From the NCBI GenBank assembly GCA_947492585.1, contig CANLND010000015.1, positions 1-64,000 of the forward strand: a DNA stretch of 64,000 bases, read 5' to 3'. The position numbers and the translations under genes were made by a program. Below, piece by piece: positions 25,903 to 36,045 of the stretch. Origin of the DNA: an uncultured Paracoccaceae bacterium (GTDB lineage Bacteria; Pseudomonadota; Alphaproteobacteria; Rhodobacterales; Rhodobacteraceae). The notes below the pieces were generated by a model. The model saw only the letters and a program-made list of their open reading frames with translations, did not search any database and was not told where the DNA came from. Positions within the stretch are counted from its first letter, which is position 1. Each line of letters starts with the position of its first letter.

Positions 25903-26736
25903 ATGCCAATTGTTGCTAATGCCTCAAGGTTTTCGAAATTCGGCCGGCCGACGTTGGCTTGGATCGTCGGAATTTTGTTTTTCTTTCCAATCTTCTGGAT
26001 GGTTTTGACAAGCTTCAAGACGGATGCAGATGCCGTGAAACCGGAGCACCTGATCTTTTTCAAACCGACCTTCGATAACTATCTGAACATGACCGAAAAT
26101 TACGACTATTGGCGCTTTGCCAAGAACTCGGTCATCACTGCCGTTATGGCGACGGTCTTTACCTTGGTCGTGGGCATTCCGTGTGCCTACGCGATGGCCT
26201 TTAATCCAAGCCGCGCCACCAAAGATGTATTGATGTGGATGTTGTCAACAAAGATGCTGCCGGCTGCGGCGGTGCTTTATCCGATGACGTTCATTACCAA
26301 GACCGCCGGGCTATTTGATACGCACTTCCTCATTATTTTAGTGCTGAGCCTCATCAATATGCCGATCGTGATTTGGATGCTGTTCACCTACTTCAAGGAA
26401 ATCCCAAAAGACATCATCGAAGCGGGGCAAATGGATGGGGCAAATACATGGGGTGAAATCACGGAAATCCTTGTTCCGCTGGCCTGGGGAGGGATCGCGT
26501 CAACCGCGCTTCTTTGCTTCATCTTTTGTTGGAACGAAGCGTATTGGACCGTTCGCCTGACGACCACGGACGCAGCGACGCTGTCTAAACTTATCGAAGG
26601 CAACCGTGCCCCGGAGGGTCTCTTTTTTGGCCGCCTCTCTGCCGTCTCGGCCGCTGCGGTTGGACCTATCGTTGTGCTGGGTTGGTTTTGCCAAAAACAA
26701 CTGGTCCAAGGTTTGACCTTTGGCGCCGTTAAATAA
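25903..26736 (+). CDS. smoG: polyol ABC transporter permease, second subunit
   Basis: The permease has 277 residues and six helices (LAWIVGILFFFPIFWMVL at the start). Its EAA loop is IIEAGQMDGANTWGEITEIL. It begins 12 bases behind the first permease with AGGGAAAG as ribosome site. Together the two subunits would carry sugar alcohols delivered by the binding protein. It ends ten bases before the ATPase gene, so the operon is tightly packed. Confidence 0.88.
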   Translation: MPIVANASRFSKFGRPTLAWIVGILFFFPIFWMVLTSFKTDADAVKPEHLIFFKPTFDNYLNMTENYDYWRFAKNSVITAVMATVFTLVVGIPCAYAMAFNPSRATKDVLMWMLSTKMLPAAAVLYPMTFITKTAGLFDTHFLIILVLSLINMPIVIWMLFTYFKEIPKDIIEAGQMDGANTWGEITEILVPLAWGGIASTALLCFIFCWNEAYWTVRLTTTDAATLSKLIEGNRAPEGLFFGRLSAVSAAAVGPIVVLGWFCQKQLVQGLTFGAVK

Positions 26737-26745
26737 GGAAAGACA

Positions 26746-27753
26746 ATGGGACGTATTGTACTCAATAATGTGACCAAGAGCTTTGGTGACGTCGAGGTCA
26801 TTCCGCCATTGGATCTGACCATCGAAGACGGAGAGTTTACGGTATTTGTCGGCCCATCCGGGTGCGGGAAATCCACGCTGCTTCGGATGATCGCCGGGTT
26901 AGAAGATCTGACCTCTGGCAGCATCGAAATAGACGGTGCAGTGGCGACCAACGTGCCTCCTGCGCAACGAGGCTTGGCCATGGTGTTTCAATCCTATGCG
27001 CTTTACCCGCATATGAGCGTGCGTAAGAATATCGGTTTCCCATTGCGGATGGCAAAGATGGGACAGGCTGAAATCAAACAGCGGGTGGAAATTGCAGCGA
27101 AATCTTTGAACCTGATGGATTACTTGGACCGCAAGCCCGCGGACCTGTCTGGTGGTCAGCGTCAACGGGTTGCAATTGGCCGGGCCATCGTTCGTGAACC
27201 GGCCGCGTTTTTGTTTGATGAACCGCTGTCCAATCTTGATGCGGCCCTGCGCGTCGGGATGCGGCTGGAAATCGGCGAGCTGCACGAGCGTTTGAAGACC
27301 ACGATGATCTATGTGACGCATGATCAGGTCGAAGCGATGACAATGGCAAACAAAATTGTAGTTCTGCGTGCCGGTGTTATCGAACAGGTTGGATCCCCCT
27401 TAGAGCTGTATCATAAACCGCAGAACGTCTTTGTGGCGGGCTTTATCGGCTCCCCTAAAATGAACATTTTTTCCGGCTCCGAAGCTGCCAAACTCGGTGC
27501 GTCCACGGTTGGAATTCGCCCGGAGCATTTAGATGTCAGCATGTCTGGTGGTCGGTGGAAAGGCCGTGTGGGTGTTGCAGAGCATCTTGGATCAGACACG
27601 TTTATTCATGTCAGCGATACAAGTCTTGCTGACACGGTCACTGTGCGTATCACCGGGGACATCGCGGTAAAGCACGGCGACACGATCTATCTCATCCCGC
27701 AGTCAGACCAGCTCCACAAATTCGACCCACAGGGCATGAGAGTTGCGCAATGA
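26746..27753 (+). CDS. smoK: polyol ABC transporter ATPase
   Basis: This is an MsmK/MalK-type ATPase of 335 residues. Walker A is GPSGCGKST, the Q-loop region [12 protein letters not shown], the signature [15 protein letters not shown], Walker [13 protein letters not shown], and the switch histidine lies in [11 protein letters not shown]. The C-terminal OB-like domain ([10 protein letters not shown]) is typical of sugar importers and may bind regulators. The stop overlaps the dehydrogenase start by four bases, so transport and catabolism are coupled. Confidence 0.92.
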   Translation: MGRIVLNNVTKSFGDVEVIPPLDLTIEDGEFTVFVGPSGCGKSTLLRMIAGLEDLTSGSIEIDGAVATNVPPAQRGLAMVFQSYALYPHMSVRKNIGFPLRMAKMGQAEIKQRVEIAAKSLNLMDYLDRKPADLSGGQRQRVAIGRAIVREPAAFLFDEPLSNLDAALRVGMRLEIGELHERLKTTMIYVTHDQVEAMTMANKIVVLRAGVIEQVGSPLELYHKPQNVFVAGFIGSPKMNIFSGSEAAKLGASTVGIRPEHLDVSMSGGRWKGRVGVAEHLGSDTFIHVSDTSLADTVTVRITGDIAVKHGDTIYLIPQSDQLHKFDPQGMRVAQ

Positions 27754-29246
27754 GTGCCGCTCAAAATATCAAACGTCTGCCGCTCTCAGAGGCGAACCTA
27801 AAGGCGGTAGCATCGTGCATATCTCGCCCAAATTATGATCGGCAGCAGTTACGGCCGGGAATTGTTCATATCGGCGTTGGTAATTTTCACCGGGCGCATC
27901 AGGCCTGGTATCTGCATCAGTTGATGCAGATGGGCCTTGCTCTGGATTGGGCCATCGTTGGCGCGGGGGTTCGGCCTTTTGATGCCACCATGCGTCAACG
28001 CCTAGTTGCGCAGGACTGTTTGACAACACTGATAGAACTCTCGGCGGAGGGCCGGTCGGCAGAGATCATCGGGTCAATGATTGACTATCTTCCGGTCGGC
28101 GATGAGTGCGCGGCTTTGATCCAACAAATGGCAGATCCGGCGATCCGGGTTGTGTCTCTCACCGTGACCGAAGGCGGATATTATATTGGACCAAACAACA
28201 GCGGGTTCGACACCGATCATCCCGATATCCAACATGATGTCGCGCATCCGGACACGCCACATACGGCGTTTGGGGCTATTGTCGCGGCATTGAACATCCG
28301 GCGCCAAACAGGCGATGGTCCGTTCACGGTTTTGAGCTGTGACAATCTGCGCGGCAACGGCACAATTACCCAACAAGCCATCGTATCATTGGCACAGCAA
28401 AGCAATCCGGATCTCGCCGATTGGATCGCAGCGCAGTGCAGTTTCCCAAATTCAATGGTTGATTGCATTGTCCCAGCGACCGGCCCAAATGAGCTGGCAT
28501 TGGTACAGTCTTATGGCGTCGACGACGCCGCTCCCGTGACGCATGAAAACTACCGTCAGTGGGTCATTGAAGATGAGTTTTGCGTGGGACGGCCCGAGTT
28601 CGAAAAGGTCGGAGTGATCATGGCCGCAGACGTTCACCGCTATGAGGCGATGAAAATTCGTATTTTGAACGCGGGGCATCAGGTTTTGGCGAACGTGGGG
28701 GAGCTTATGTCGGTTGAAACCATCGCACAATGCATGGCGCACCCTCTCATTTCTGATTTCTTCCGCAAAGTCGAACACGATGAGATCGTCCCATATGTTT
28801 CCCCGGTATTAGGGATGAAACCTACCGATTACGCGACGCTGATTGCGTCCCGTTTTTCCAATCCCGAGATCCGTGACACGACGCGCCGGGTGGCCTTTGA
28901 TGGATCGTCACGCCATCCTGAGTTCATTCTGCCTATTCTACGGGACGCGCTGGCGGCGAATGGGTCCATCGAAGGGTTGGCGTTGGTTGAGGCCTTTTGG
29001 GCCCGGATGTGCGCAGGCACCCGCGATGATGGTTCAGTGATCGAAAGCAATGACCCTGACTGGCAATTTCTGTCAGACGTCGCAAAGGCCAGTCAACACA
29101 GTCCGATGCGCTGGTTGCAGCAGCGTCAGATTTACGGCGACTTGGCGGATCATCCCTCCTTTGCCGCAACGTTTTGCCGGTGGTTAGATACGATTTGGGC
29201 GTTTGGCTGTGCCAAAACCATTGAAATCTATTTGGCCGACCAATGA
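27750..29246 (+). CDS. mtlK: mannitol 2-dehydrogenase family enzyme
   Basis: This NAD-dependent long-chain polyol dehydrogenase of 498 residues oxidises mannitol (or a related alditol) to the ketose. The nucleotide-binding part begins with [18 protein letters not shown]. The catalytic region has the family lysine in [19 protein letters not shown]. The gene overlaps the ATPase stop (ATGA) and is the last of the operon. A sorbitol dehydrogenase gene, present in the Rhodobacter smo operon, is absent here. The next gene is convergent, after 205 bases in which I see no gene. Confidence 0.9.
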   Translation: MSAAQNIKRLPLSEANLKAVASCISRPNYDRQQLRPGIVHIGVGNFHRAHQAWYLHQLMQMGLALDWAIVGAGVRPFDATMRQRLVAQDCLTTLIELSAEGRSAEIIGSMIDYLPVGDECAALIQQMADPAIRVVSLTVTEGGYYIGPNNSGFDTDHPDIQHDVAHPDTPHTAFGAIVAALNIRRQTGDGPFTVLSCDNLRGNGTITQQAIVSLAQQSNPDLADWIAAQCSFPNSMVDCIVPATGPNELALVQSYGVDDAAPVTHENYRQWVIEDEFCVGRPEFEKVGVIMAADVHRYEAMKIRILNAGHQVLANVGELMSVETIAQCMAHPLISDFFRKVEHDEIVPYVSPVLGMKPTDYATLIASRFSNPEIRDTTRRVAFDGSSRHPEFILPILRDALAANGSIEGLALVEAFWARMCAGTRDDGSVIESNDPDWQFLSDVAKASQHSPMRWLQQRQIYGDLADHPSFAATFCRWLDTIWAFGCAKTIEIYLADQ

Positions 29247-29451
29247 CACTTCATCTCTATGGCGATGTATCATCGGTATATTGGCCGCATGTGTGACACC
29301 TGCTGACGCCCTCCAGGAACTCATCGGAGTGCGGCGCAGATTGGGACGCTGCGCTTGTGCCAGGAATGGTGTCACGTAAGGTCGTTATGCTGAAACCGTT
29401 GTGCTCCAAGCGGCCATAAACGCGCTCTGATTTTGACGGGCCTTAATTTGA

Positions 29452-30477
29452 TCAACGGCGTTTAAGGGTATCGCCGTAATCAATTGTTGGGGTTAGGGAG
29501 ATGTGTTTTTCGATCTCTGCGTCGGGAGAATCCAATTGGCTTGCAATGATCTCAGCCGCCTTGCGTCCGATTTCCTGTCGGCAGGCATCCATCGTGGCCA
29601 GCCGACGCGGCAGACCGTCCAGCAATTCAACTCCGTTAAATCCTGCCAGGCCAATTTGGCCAGGAATATCAATGCCCTGTTCCAGCAAGTACAGCAGACC
29701 ACCGGCACCAATCATATCATTGGAGTAATAGAGAAAATCCAGGTCCGGTGAACGTTCAAGCATCTGTTGGGTCATTTCGCGCCCTTTTGCCAAGGCAGAG
29801 CCACCGGAATAAAACGCGCGATCTTCGATTTCGACGCCTTCCTTGGCAAGTCCCTCGGTCAGGCCTTCAAACCGTTTGCGCGCGCGGTGGTCGAGCGGCA
29901 TTTTAGTGCCCATAAAGCCGATGTGGCGATAGCCTGCCTTGAGAATGGCCTTGGCCATTTCGCGTCCGGCGCGACGATGAGAGATGCCAACCATTGCATC
30001 GACAGGTTTGCCATCGGTGTCCATGATTTCAACCACCGGAATGCCAGATGCATTGAGCATCGCACGCGCGGATTCGGTATGTTCCAGACCTGCGATGATG
30101 ACGCCAGAGGGGCGCCACGAGAGCATTTCGTATAGAACTTTTTCTTCTTTTTCAGGCTGATAATCGGTGACGCCAACCACCGGTTGCAGTTCGGTGCTTT
30201 CGAGGACCCGGTTGATGCCAGTCAGCACTTCGGGAAACACCATATTGGACAGCGACGGAATGATGACGGCAACCAGATTGACGCGGCTGGAAGCCAGCGC
30301 ACCGGCGATTTTGTTCGGCACATAGCCAAGCTCTTTTGCCGCAATCAGAACTTTCTGGCGGGTTTTTTCGGAAACATCCCCACGGTTTCGCAACACGCGG
30401 CTTACGGTCATTTCGGATACACCAGTTGCTTCGGATACATCACGAAGCGTGAGCGGGCGTTGGCTGTCGGTTGTCAC
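29452..30477 (-). CDS. LacI-family regulator, GntR-like
   Basis: The product is 341 residues from a GTG at 30477, chosen because AAGGCG lies eight bases upstream; the frame is open to 30546. The HTH is TLRDVSEATGVSEMTVSRVL. The sensor domain shows the pattern of the gluconate repressor GntR: VAVIIPSLSNMVFPEVLTGI, EMLSWRPSGVIIAGL, GIPVVEIMD. It is convergent with the mannitol operon. A candidate target is the GTTAGCGCTAAC palindrome before the Entner-Doudoroff genes at 57.6 kb, since both concern gluconate-type metabolism; this link is inference. Confidence 0.85.
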   Translation of the reverse strand: MTTDSQRPLTLRDVSEATGVSEMTVSRVLRNRGDVSEKTRQKVLIAAKELGYVPNKIAGALASSRVNLVAVIIPSLSNMVFPEVLTGINRVLESTELQPVVGVTDYQPEKEEKVLYEMLSWRPSGVIIAGLEHTESARAMLNASGIPVVEIMDTDGKPVDAMVGISHRRAGREMAKAILKAGYRHIGFMGTKMPLDHRARKRFEGLTEGLAKEGVEIEDRAFYSGGSALAKGREMTQQMLERSPDLDFLYYSNDMIGAGGLLYLLEQGIDIPGQIGLAGFNGVELLDGLPRRLATMDACRQEIGRKAAEIIASQLDSPDAEIEKHISLTPTIDYGDTLKRR

Positions 30478-30569
30478 TGAAATGCGCCTTATGTTGCTGC
30501 TTGACCTCAGGTTATCCACGGCGTGGCCCAGATACAATGGGAACACTCATACCGTGGAATACGGATGGT

Positions 30570-30598
30570 ATGCAATCTTAGGGCAGATATGATTGCAT
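30570..30598. promoter_or_regulatory. inverted repeat upstream of the GntR-like regulator
   Basis: ATGCAATC (30570-30577) and GATTGCAT (30591-30598) form perfect eight-base arms separated by 13 bases, roughly 95 bases before the regulator start. It may be a regulatory site of this gene. The arms do not match the GTTAGCGCTAAC site, so another factor could be involved. Confidence 0.35.
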
Positions 30599-30717
30599 TC
30601 CGGTGAATAGATCTGTTCACGCGCACCCGTGTCAACACTTACGCCATTGTCTACTTGGGCTCCGGCAGATCGACGATAGGAGCAAATTTCTTTGCTGCTA
30701 TCATCTCGTTGACTGGC

Positions 30718-32874
30718 TTATGCGGTTGCCGCGCGTGGACTGTTTTCTTTGAGTTTTGCGATGTCCAGATGATCGGCAAACTGGCCCTGTTGCTGACGTT
30801 TCGCACAGGTTTCCAAGGCAAGTTCAAGGTCGCGAACCATGCCCGCCGTATCAAACAGGGCGCATATGTCGCGGTTCTGGATAAGCCGGGCTGTGACGGC
30901 CCGCCGCGCGGCATCATCCTGCGCCAGCGTCAGTAACTTGTGTTTGTATGCGCCGGGGCTGGTGGTGATGAGCTCTTGCAACCCGATCGCGCTGAGCAGG
31001 CTGGCGCCGATACGGGCTGAAAATTGCTTGCCCGCGCAGGTGACCACGGGAACCCCGGCCCACAGGGCATCCCGGGCGATATGGCACGCGTTGATCGTGA
31101 AACTGTCCAAAAAGAGATCGGCCAATCCCAAACGTGCAAGGCTTTCAGCAGGCGGCAGCGCATGTGCAAAAACCAAACGATCCTCAGAAATGTGACGCGC
31201 CGTGGCGGCATCCTTCAGGTTTTGATTTGCGATATTTCCGCTGTCGTGTAGCCACAAAACGCTGTTGGGCACGTCGCGCAGCAGGTCCATCCAAATGTCG
31301 AACTCCTCAGACGCGATTTTGTAGTTTTCCGCAAAGGCGCAGAACACAAGCCCGGTTTCAGGAAGACCACAATCACTGCGCGTGATCTTGTGATCCGTGA
31401 GGGCCGGGGTGCGATCGGTTACAAGATAGCTGTGAGGCATGCGGATTAGGAATTCGTCAAAGAAGCGCTCACTGCCGGGCGGGCAGGTCTGAGCATCGCC
31501 GATCAGATAGTCGTACAGCGTGCAGCCCATGGTCCCGGGGTATCCGAGATACGACATCTGCAAGGGGGCCAGCCGATATCCAAACAACTCGCTGCGCGTC
31601 GCGCCATCAAATCCGTTAAGATCAATTGCAATATCGAGCGCATCCCGCCGCATGTGCGCCACCACCTCGGTGTCGCCTTTTCCATGTAGGTCGTGCAGGT
31701 GGTCAACGGCATCCACAAGCCCGGGTGTCTCTGCGGCGCCGGGGCCATAGGTGTACACAAAGACTTCGAATTTGGATCGATCATGTTGGGCAAACACGCT
31801 GTTGATCAGCGGGTGGTGCAGGGGGGAGTTCAGGTCCGAAACAACATACCCGACCCGCAGGCGGTCGCGTGGCTCGGACGGAGCGAGTGGGTCGACGTTT
31901 TGGAATATCTGCGCGGCATAGGCCTGCGTGCGCAGGCGCAGCAGATCCGGATTGTCTTCCAGAGCCATCATATGCTGTGGTTGGCAGGGTGTTCCCTGCA
32001 GGCCAAGATGCCGACGTTGACGTTCGTATTCCGAGCGCCATTCCCAGTTGCACAGCTGCGCCATCGTATAAAATTTGCTGGCGCGGGCGCGGTCATTATG
32101 GGGTTCTGTGGCGCAGATCTGGTCAAATTGGCGCAGGGCGTCCTGATGTTGTCCCTCTAAGGTCAGCATATGCCCTAGATTGTAGCGTGCCGCAGTCATG
32201 TCAGGATCCGCTGCCACGGCGGCTTCATAAGATGCGCGGGCTTCGTTCAGCTGACCAGAACGGCGCAATGCGGTGGCCAGGCTGTAATGCGCTTTTGCAT
32301 CGTTGGGCGCGAGGGCACAGGCCGATTTGAGATGGGCGATACCCTCCGCGGATGTTTCGCGGCGCAGCAATAACTTGCCCAGTTCCTGTAGCGAGACAAG
32401 ATGGTCCGGCGTTCGCTGCAACGCCTTGCGATAAAGCGCGATGGCGTTGGTTTCATGCCCCTGGCGGTGGTTGACCTGTGCCATCAGTGCAAAGACATCG
32501 GCCTGAGCGGGATCAAGTTCCATGGCCTTGTTGAGGCAGGTGGCGGCCTCGTCCAACATGCCACGTTTCAGGTGGCAGTGTCCCAGCGTTGCCCACAGCA
32601 CATAAGATTTTCGATAGGTATTGAGTTCCCGCGCGCATTGGCTGGCCGCAGCTGAAAATTGCTCGGCGTCAAACTGCGCGCGGATCTGCGACAGCACTTC
32701 GGTTGGGGGTTCATCGATGTTTGCCATTCGTTCACGCAATGTCTCCAGTGCGTGACGCGCGTCAGTGTGCTCGGGGAACCGTGCCAGAATGTCGCCGTAG
32801 GCTTTGGCGGCGGCATCCAGCTTGTCGTCTTGTTCCAGGTGGCGGGCATGTGTCATCGATACAGAAACGGTCAT
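30718..32874 (-). CDS. TPR protein with O-GlcNAc-transferase-like (SPINDLY) domain
   Basis: The protein is 718 residues. About 290 N-terminal residues form tetratricopeptide repeats (for example VLWATLGHCHLKRGMLDEAA, ARYNLGHMLTLEGQHQDALR). The C-terminal half is a GT41-type transferase: VGYVVSDLNSPLHHPLINSV, the AIDLNGFDGATRSELFGYR to SYLGYPGTMG motif, and the nucleotide-sugar site near LADLFLDSFTINA. Bacterial relatives glycosylate proteins such as flagellin or work in surface polysaccharide assembly. It is cytosolic and stands alone on this strand, divergent from the GSCFA gene. The target is unknown. Confidence 0.87.
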   Translation of the reverse strand: MTVSVSMTHARHLEQDDKLDAAAKAYGDILARFPEHTDARHALETLRERMANIDEPPTEVLSQIRAQFDAEQFSAAASQCARELNTYRKSYVLWATLGHCHLKRGMLDEAATCLNKAMELDPAQADVFALMAQVNHRQGHETNAIALYRKALQRTPDHLVSLQELGKLLLRRETSAEGIAHLKSACALAPNDAKAHYSLATALRRSGQLNEARASYEAAVAADPDMTAARYNLGHMLTLEGQHQDALRQFDQICATEPHNDRARASKFYTMAQLCNWEWRSEYERQRRHLGLQGTPCQPQHMMALEDNPDLLRLRTQAYAAQIFQNVDPLAPSEPRDRLRVGYVVSDLNSPLHHPLINSVFAQHDRSKFEVFVYTYGPGAAETPGLVDAVDHLHDLHGKGDTEVVAHMRRDALDIAIDLNGFDGATRSELFGYRLAPLQMSYLGYPGTMGCTLYDYLIGDAQTCPPGSERFFDEFLIRMPHSYLVTDRTPALTDHKITRSDCGLPETGLVFCAFAENYKIASEEFDIWMDLLRDVPNSVLWLHDSGNIANQNLKDAATARHISEDRLVFAHALPPAESLARLGLADLFLDSFTINACHIARDALWAGVPVVTCAGKQFSARIGASLLSAIGLQELITTSPGAYKHKLLTLAQDDAARRAVTARLIQNRDICALFDTAGMVRDLELALETCAKRQQQGQFADHLDIAKLKENSPRAATA

Positions 32875-33113
32875 GGTATCCTATCTCATCGTCTTGCAGA
32901 ATACGCGGTCCTTTTGGGGGATGGGGAATCCGCGATGCCTCTACGGGTACGCGGCGAAAATTAAGATAAAATTGATGGCAGTTTCGGCGCGGGGTTCGGC
33001 GCTGGGTTCTGGTCTGGCAGCATCAGAACAAGAAAATCGTATCTGGATAAATTGAATCGAAGGACCCCGCAGCATAGGCTGTAGATCAAAATCGACGATC
33101 CAGCGGGCAGCCT

Positions 33114-34199
33114 ATGACACCTGAACACAACAACCCTTATGTCGATCTGCCCGAAACTGCGTTTTGGAAAACTGCGGTGGCCGCGCAGAATCCATTGCAG
33201 ATTTCTGATCTATGGCACCCAAAGTTCCCGATTGCGCCCAAACATGGGGTGATCACGGCTGGTTCGTGTTTCGCGCAGCATTTTAGCCGGGCTTTGGTGG
33301 CGCGTGGGCACAATTGGATTGACGCAGAACCGGCGCCCGAATTGTTGACCGACGCGCAGGCGGCCAAGTTCAATTTCGGTGTTTTTTCCGTTCGCACCGG
33401 CAACATCTACACCGCCCGTATGCTGCGCCAATGGCTGTCATTGGCCTTTGATACGGCGCAGGTTGATGCAGATATCTGGCGAACGGGTGCGCGGTTCTTT
33501 GATCCGCTGCGGCCCACAATTGAACCGGATGGTTTCATCAGCGAGGATGAACTGCTGCAAACCCGTGAGGCAACGCTGGAGGCAATGCGCAGGGCGGTTC
33601 AGGGGGCGGACGTGTTTGTCTTTACTATGGGGTTGACCGAATGTTGGCGAAACAAAAAGACCGGATTTGAATATGCCATGTGCCCCGGCACTGTTGCGGG
33701 GGAATTTGACCCCGCGCGTCATGAATTCGTCAACCAGCGCTACACGGGCATTGCCCGCGACATGCAGGCCTGTTTCAAACTGTTGCGCCGCGCGAATCCA
33801 GATCTGAAAATCCTGTTGACGGTGTCGCCGGTGCCACTGACCGCCACAGCCTCTGGTGCGCATGTGCTGACCGCCACGTCGCATTCTAAATCCACCCTGC
33901 GTGCGGTGGCCGGGGATTTGGCTGCGGACCATGAATTCGTTGATTACTTCCCCTCGTATGAAATCATCACGCACCCGGCCTATCGTGGCATGTTCTACGC
34001 CCCAAATCAGCGCAGCGTGATCGCTCAGGGGGTCGATCATGTGATGTCGCAGTTCTTTGCCTGCCAGCACAGGCAGTTCCCCTGGCTGGCCCGGCAGGCG
34101 CGTCGCCGGGCCAATGAAAACCCAAAGGGAGGGGAGCCACTGGCCGCAACCGCCCGCGCCGTGAAATGTGATGAGGAAATGCTCAATGCCTTTGGATGA
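33114..34199 (+). CDS. GSCFA-domain protein
   Basis: This 361-residue protein carries the motif that names the family, GSCFAQHFSRAL (about residues 50-61), followed by VFVFTMGLTECWRN and the LLTVSPVPLTAT block. GSCFA proteins resemble SGNH/GDSL hydrolases and are often near polysaccharide genes. No signal peptide is present. It is divergent from the O-GlcNAc-transferase-like gene, and its end overlaps the next gene by 14 bases. Together the three could modify a surface glycan or glycoprotein; substrate unknown. Confidence 0.85.
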   Translation: MTPEHNNPYVDLPETAFWKTAVAAQNPLQISDLWHPKFPIAPKHGVITAGSCFAQHFSRALVARGHNWIDAEPAPELLTDAQAAKFNFGVFSVRTGNIYTARMLRQWLSLAFDTAQVDADIWRTGARFFDPLRPTIEPDGFISEDELLQTREATLEAMRRAVQGADVFVFTMGLTECWRNKKTGFEYAMCPGTVAGEFDPARHEFVNQRYTGIARDMQACFKLLRRANPDLKILLTVSPVPLTATASGAHVLTATSHSKSTLRAVAGDLAADHEFVDYFPSYEIITHPAYRGMFYAPNQRSVIAQGVDHVMSQFFACQHRQFPWLARQARRRANENPKGGEPLAATARAVKCDEEMLNAFG

Positions 34200-34962
34200 T
34201 CGCCTGCGAATCTGTGTTTATGGCGACAGTCATATCGCCTGCATCAAGCGCGCAGTCGATGAAGGTCGCGTAGACCTGACCGGCATCGCGCTCGAATTCT
34301 GGGGCGCGCCGGGCCCGCGGTTTCGCGACATTCATTTGAAAAATGGGCGGTTGGCCCCCACTACGGATCAGTCACGGGCCATGGTGGCGCGGGTCAATGC
34401 GCAGGGGCGCGCCACTTTGGCGGCGCAGGATTTTGATGGATTTGTGTTTGTGGGCAGTCGTCTGCGTGCCTCGGCCTATCTGACACCTCTGCTGTACCGC
34501 GATGCGCAGCCCGACGGTTTCCTGAGCCAAGCGGTGCGCCAGGTGATGTTAGAGCGCTGGCTCAACAGCTGTCGGGCCTACCGGGTGGCGCGAGAGTTTG
34601 CACAGAGCGTGCCGCTGTGTTTCGCTCCGGCTGGTTTTTTGAATGATCAGGTTGTGCCCGAGGATGAGATTGCCGCATCCATTAATACCGCCGCGACAAC
34701 CGCCGCGCGGCGGCATCTGTGGGATGGTATTTCACAGGCGATGGCCACCGATGGCATCACGTTGCTGGCGCAGCCCGAATCCACGGTGACTCGTGGGGCG
34801 CTGACCCGGCTGGAATACGCCGCAGAGGCCGCCCGGGCCGACGGTGACACGGTGCACAAAAACGGGGCCTACGGCGCGCTGCTCTTGACGCAGGCTCTTG
34901 CGCACTTGCGCAAAACCCACACCGCCCCGACCCCGGCGCGTGCTGTTGCGGCAGGGACTTGA
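34186..34962 (+). CDS. SGNH-like hypothetical protein
   Basis: The product is 258 residues from the ATG at 34186, which has GAGGA eight bases upstream and overlaps the GSCFA gene. The first strand is RICVYGDSHIACI, a GDSH block as in SGNH hydrolases. FVFVGSRLRASAYL follows, but I cannot place the catalytic His-Asp pair with confidence. Translation is probably coupled to the GSCFA gene. Its function is likely linked to the same glycan or protein modification. Confidence 0.7.
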   Translation: MPLDDRLRICVYGDSHIACIKRAVDEGRVDLTGIALEFWGAPGPRFRDIHLKNGRLAPTTDQSRAMVARVNAQGRATLAAQDFDGFVFVGSRLRASAYLTPLLYRDAQPDGFLSQAVRQVMLERWLNSCRAYRVAREFAQSVPLCFAPAGFLNDQVVPEDEIAASINTAATTAARRHLWDGISQAMATDGITLLAQPESTVTRGALTRLEYAAEAARADGDTVHKNGAYGALLLTQALAHLRKTHTAPTPARAVAAGT

Positions 34963-35030
34963 AATTCATCGCCAGAGGGGGTAAATCCCAGACGATTAAC
35001 TTCTGTCCCACAGCAAAGAGACGCCGCCAC

Positions 35031-35225
35031 ATGGCCACCATCAACCCCGTCCAGTTCATCCAACAGGTCCGCGCCGAAGTTGCAAAGGTCGTTTGGCCGA
35101 CCCGTCGTGAAGTGCTGCTGACCACCGTGATGGTCTTCATCATGGCGGCGCTGACTGCTATTTTCTTTGCTCTTGTTGACCTGCTGATCCGCAGTGGGTT
35201 GCAAGGCGTTTTGGGGATGTTCTGA
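35031..35225 (+). CDS. secE: preprotein translocase subunit SecE
   Basis: This 64-residue short SecE has the amphipathic helix and conserved VWPTRREVL motif, followed by one membrane helix (VMVFIMAALTAIFFALVDLL). It clamps SecY in the export channel. Alphaproteobacterial SecE has only one membrane segment, as here. It precedes nusG by 218 bases, in which I see no tRNA or other gene. Confidence 0.95.
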   Translation: MATINPVQFIQQVRAEVAKVVWPTRREVLLTTVMVFIMAALTAIFFALVDLLIRSGLQGVLGMF

Positions 35226-35443
35226 TAAATCCACGCACCGCGCGTGTTTATCGACCTCAGATCTGGTGACCCTCTTGATCTCCCTCATGAGGCAGAGTAG
35301 GTCAGCCGCTAACCCCTGACATCGGCGTTGCGATTCTGAAATGACGCGGCTCTTGTGGGTCAGGATCTGGTTTTCGAACCAACAGTGATATTTAATTTCG
35401 ACGCGGCCCAAGCCCGTCTGGCAACACAAAGGACGATCAGTTC

Positions 35444-35977
35444 ATGGCGAAACGGTGGTATTCAGTCAGCGTTCTTTCGAACTTCGAAAAGAAAATCGCA
35501 GAACAGATCCGCGTTGCGGCGGCTGAGCAAGGCCTGTCAGACGACATCGACGAAGTTCTGGTTCCAACCGAAGAAGTGATCGAAGTACGCCGCGGCAAAA
35601 AAGTGACCACCGAGCGTCGCTTTATGCCCGGGTACGTACTGGTGCACATGGAAATGTCCGATCAGGGCTATCACCTGATTTCCTCGATCAACCGCGTCAC
35701 CGGTTTCTTGGGCCCGCAGGGCCGTCCGATGCCAATGCGTGACGCAGAAGTTCAGGGCATTCTGGGCCGGGTCGAAGAGGGCATCGAAGCGCCGCGCACG
35801 CTCATCACCTTTGAAATTGGTGAGAAGGTCAAAGTCAACGAAGGCCCGTTCGAAGATTTCGACGGCATGGTCGAAGGCGTCGACGACGAAGCGCAAAAGC
35901 TCAAGGTCACCGTGTCCATCTTTGGCCGCGAAACCCCGGTCGAGCTGGACTTTGCTCAGGTCACCAAACAGGGCTGA
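35444..35977 (+). CDS. nusG: transcription antitermination factor NusG
   Basis: The product is 177 residues. The NGN domain (WYSVSVLSNFEKKIAEQI, RRFMPGYVLVHMEM) binds RNA polymerase. The C-terminal KOW domain (IGEKVKVNEGPFEDFDGMV) contacts Rho or ribosomal protein S10. AAGGACG precedes the ATG. A strong terminator follows, so here NusG is separated from rplK, unlike the common uninterrupted order. Confidence 0.97.
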   Translation: MAKRWYSVSVLSNFEKKIAEQIRVAAAEQGLSDDIDEVLVPTEEVIEVRRGKKVTTERRFMPGYVLVHMEMSDQGYHLISSINRVTGFLGPQGRPMPMRDAEVQGILGRVEEGIEAPRTLITFEIGEKVKVNEGPFEDFDGMVEGVDDEAQKLKVTVSIFGRETPVELDFAQVTKQG

Positions 35978-36000
35978 GCCTGCCACACATTAGAATTTCA

Positions 36001-36036
36001 AAACGCCGCGCTGGAGATATCCCGCGCGGCGTTTTT
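36001..36036 (+). terminator. rho-independent terminator after nusG
   Basis: AAACGCCGCGC pairs with GCGCGGCGTTT around a 12-base loop and is followed by a T run. It ends the secE-nusG transcript. The structure is symmetrical enough that it might also work for the convergent gene at 36046. Confidence 0.9.
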
Positions 36037-36045
36037 TACTCCAGA

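Noticed and set aside
29184-29375. Minus-strand frame between mtlK and the GntR-like regulator
   Set aside because: Overlaps the mtlK end; only faintly IS-like and too short to support.
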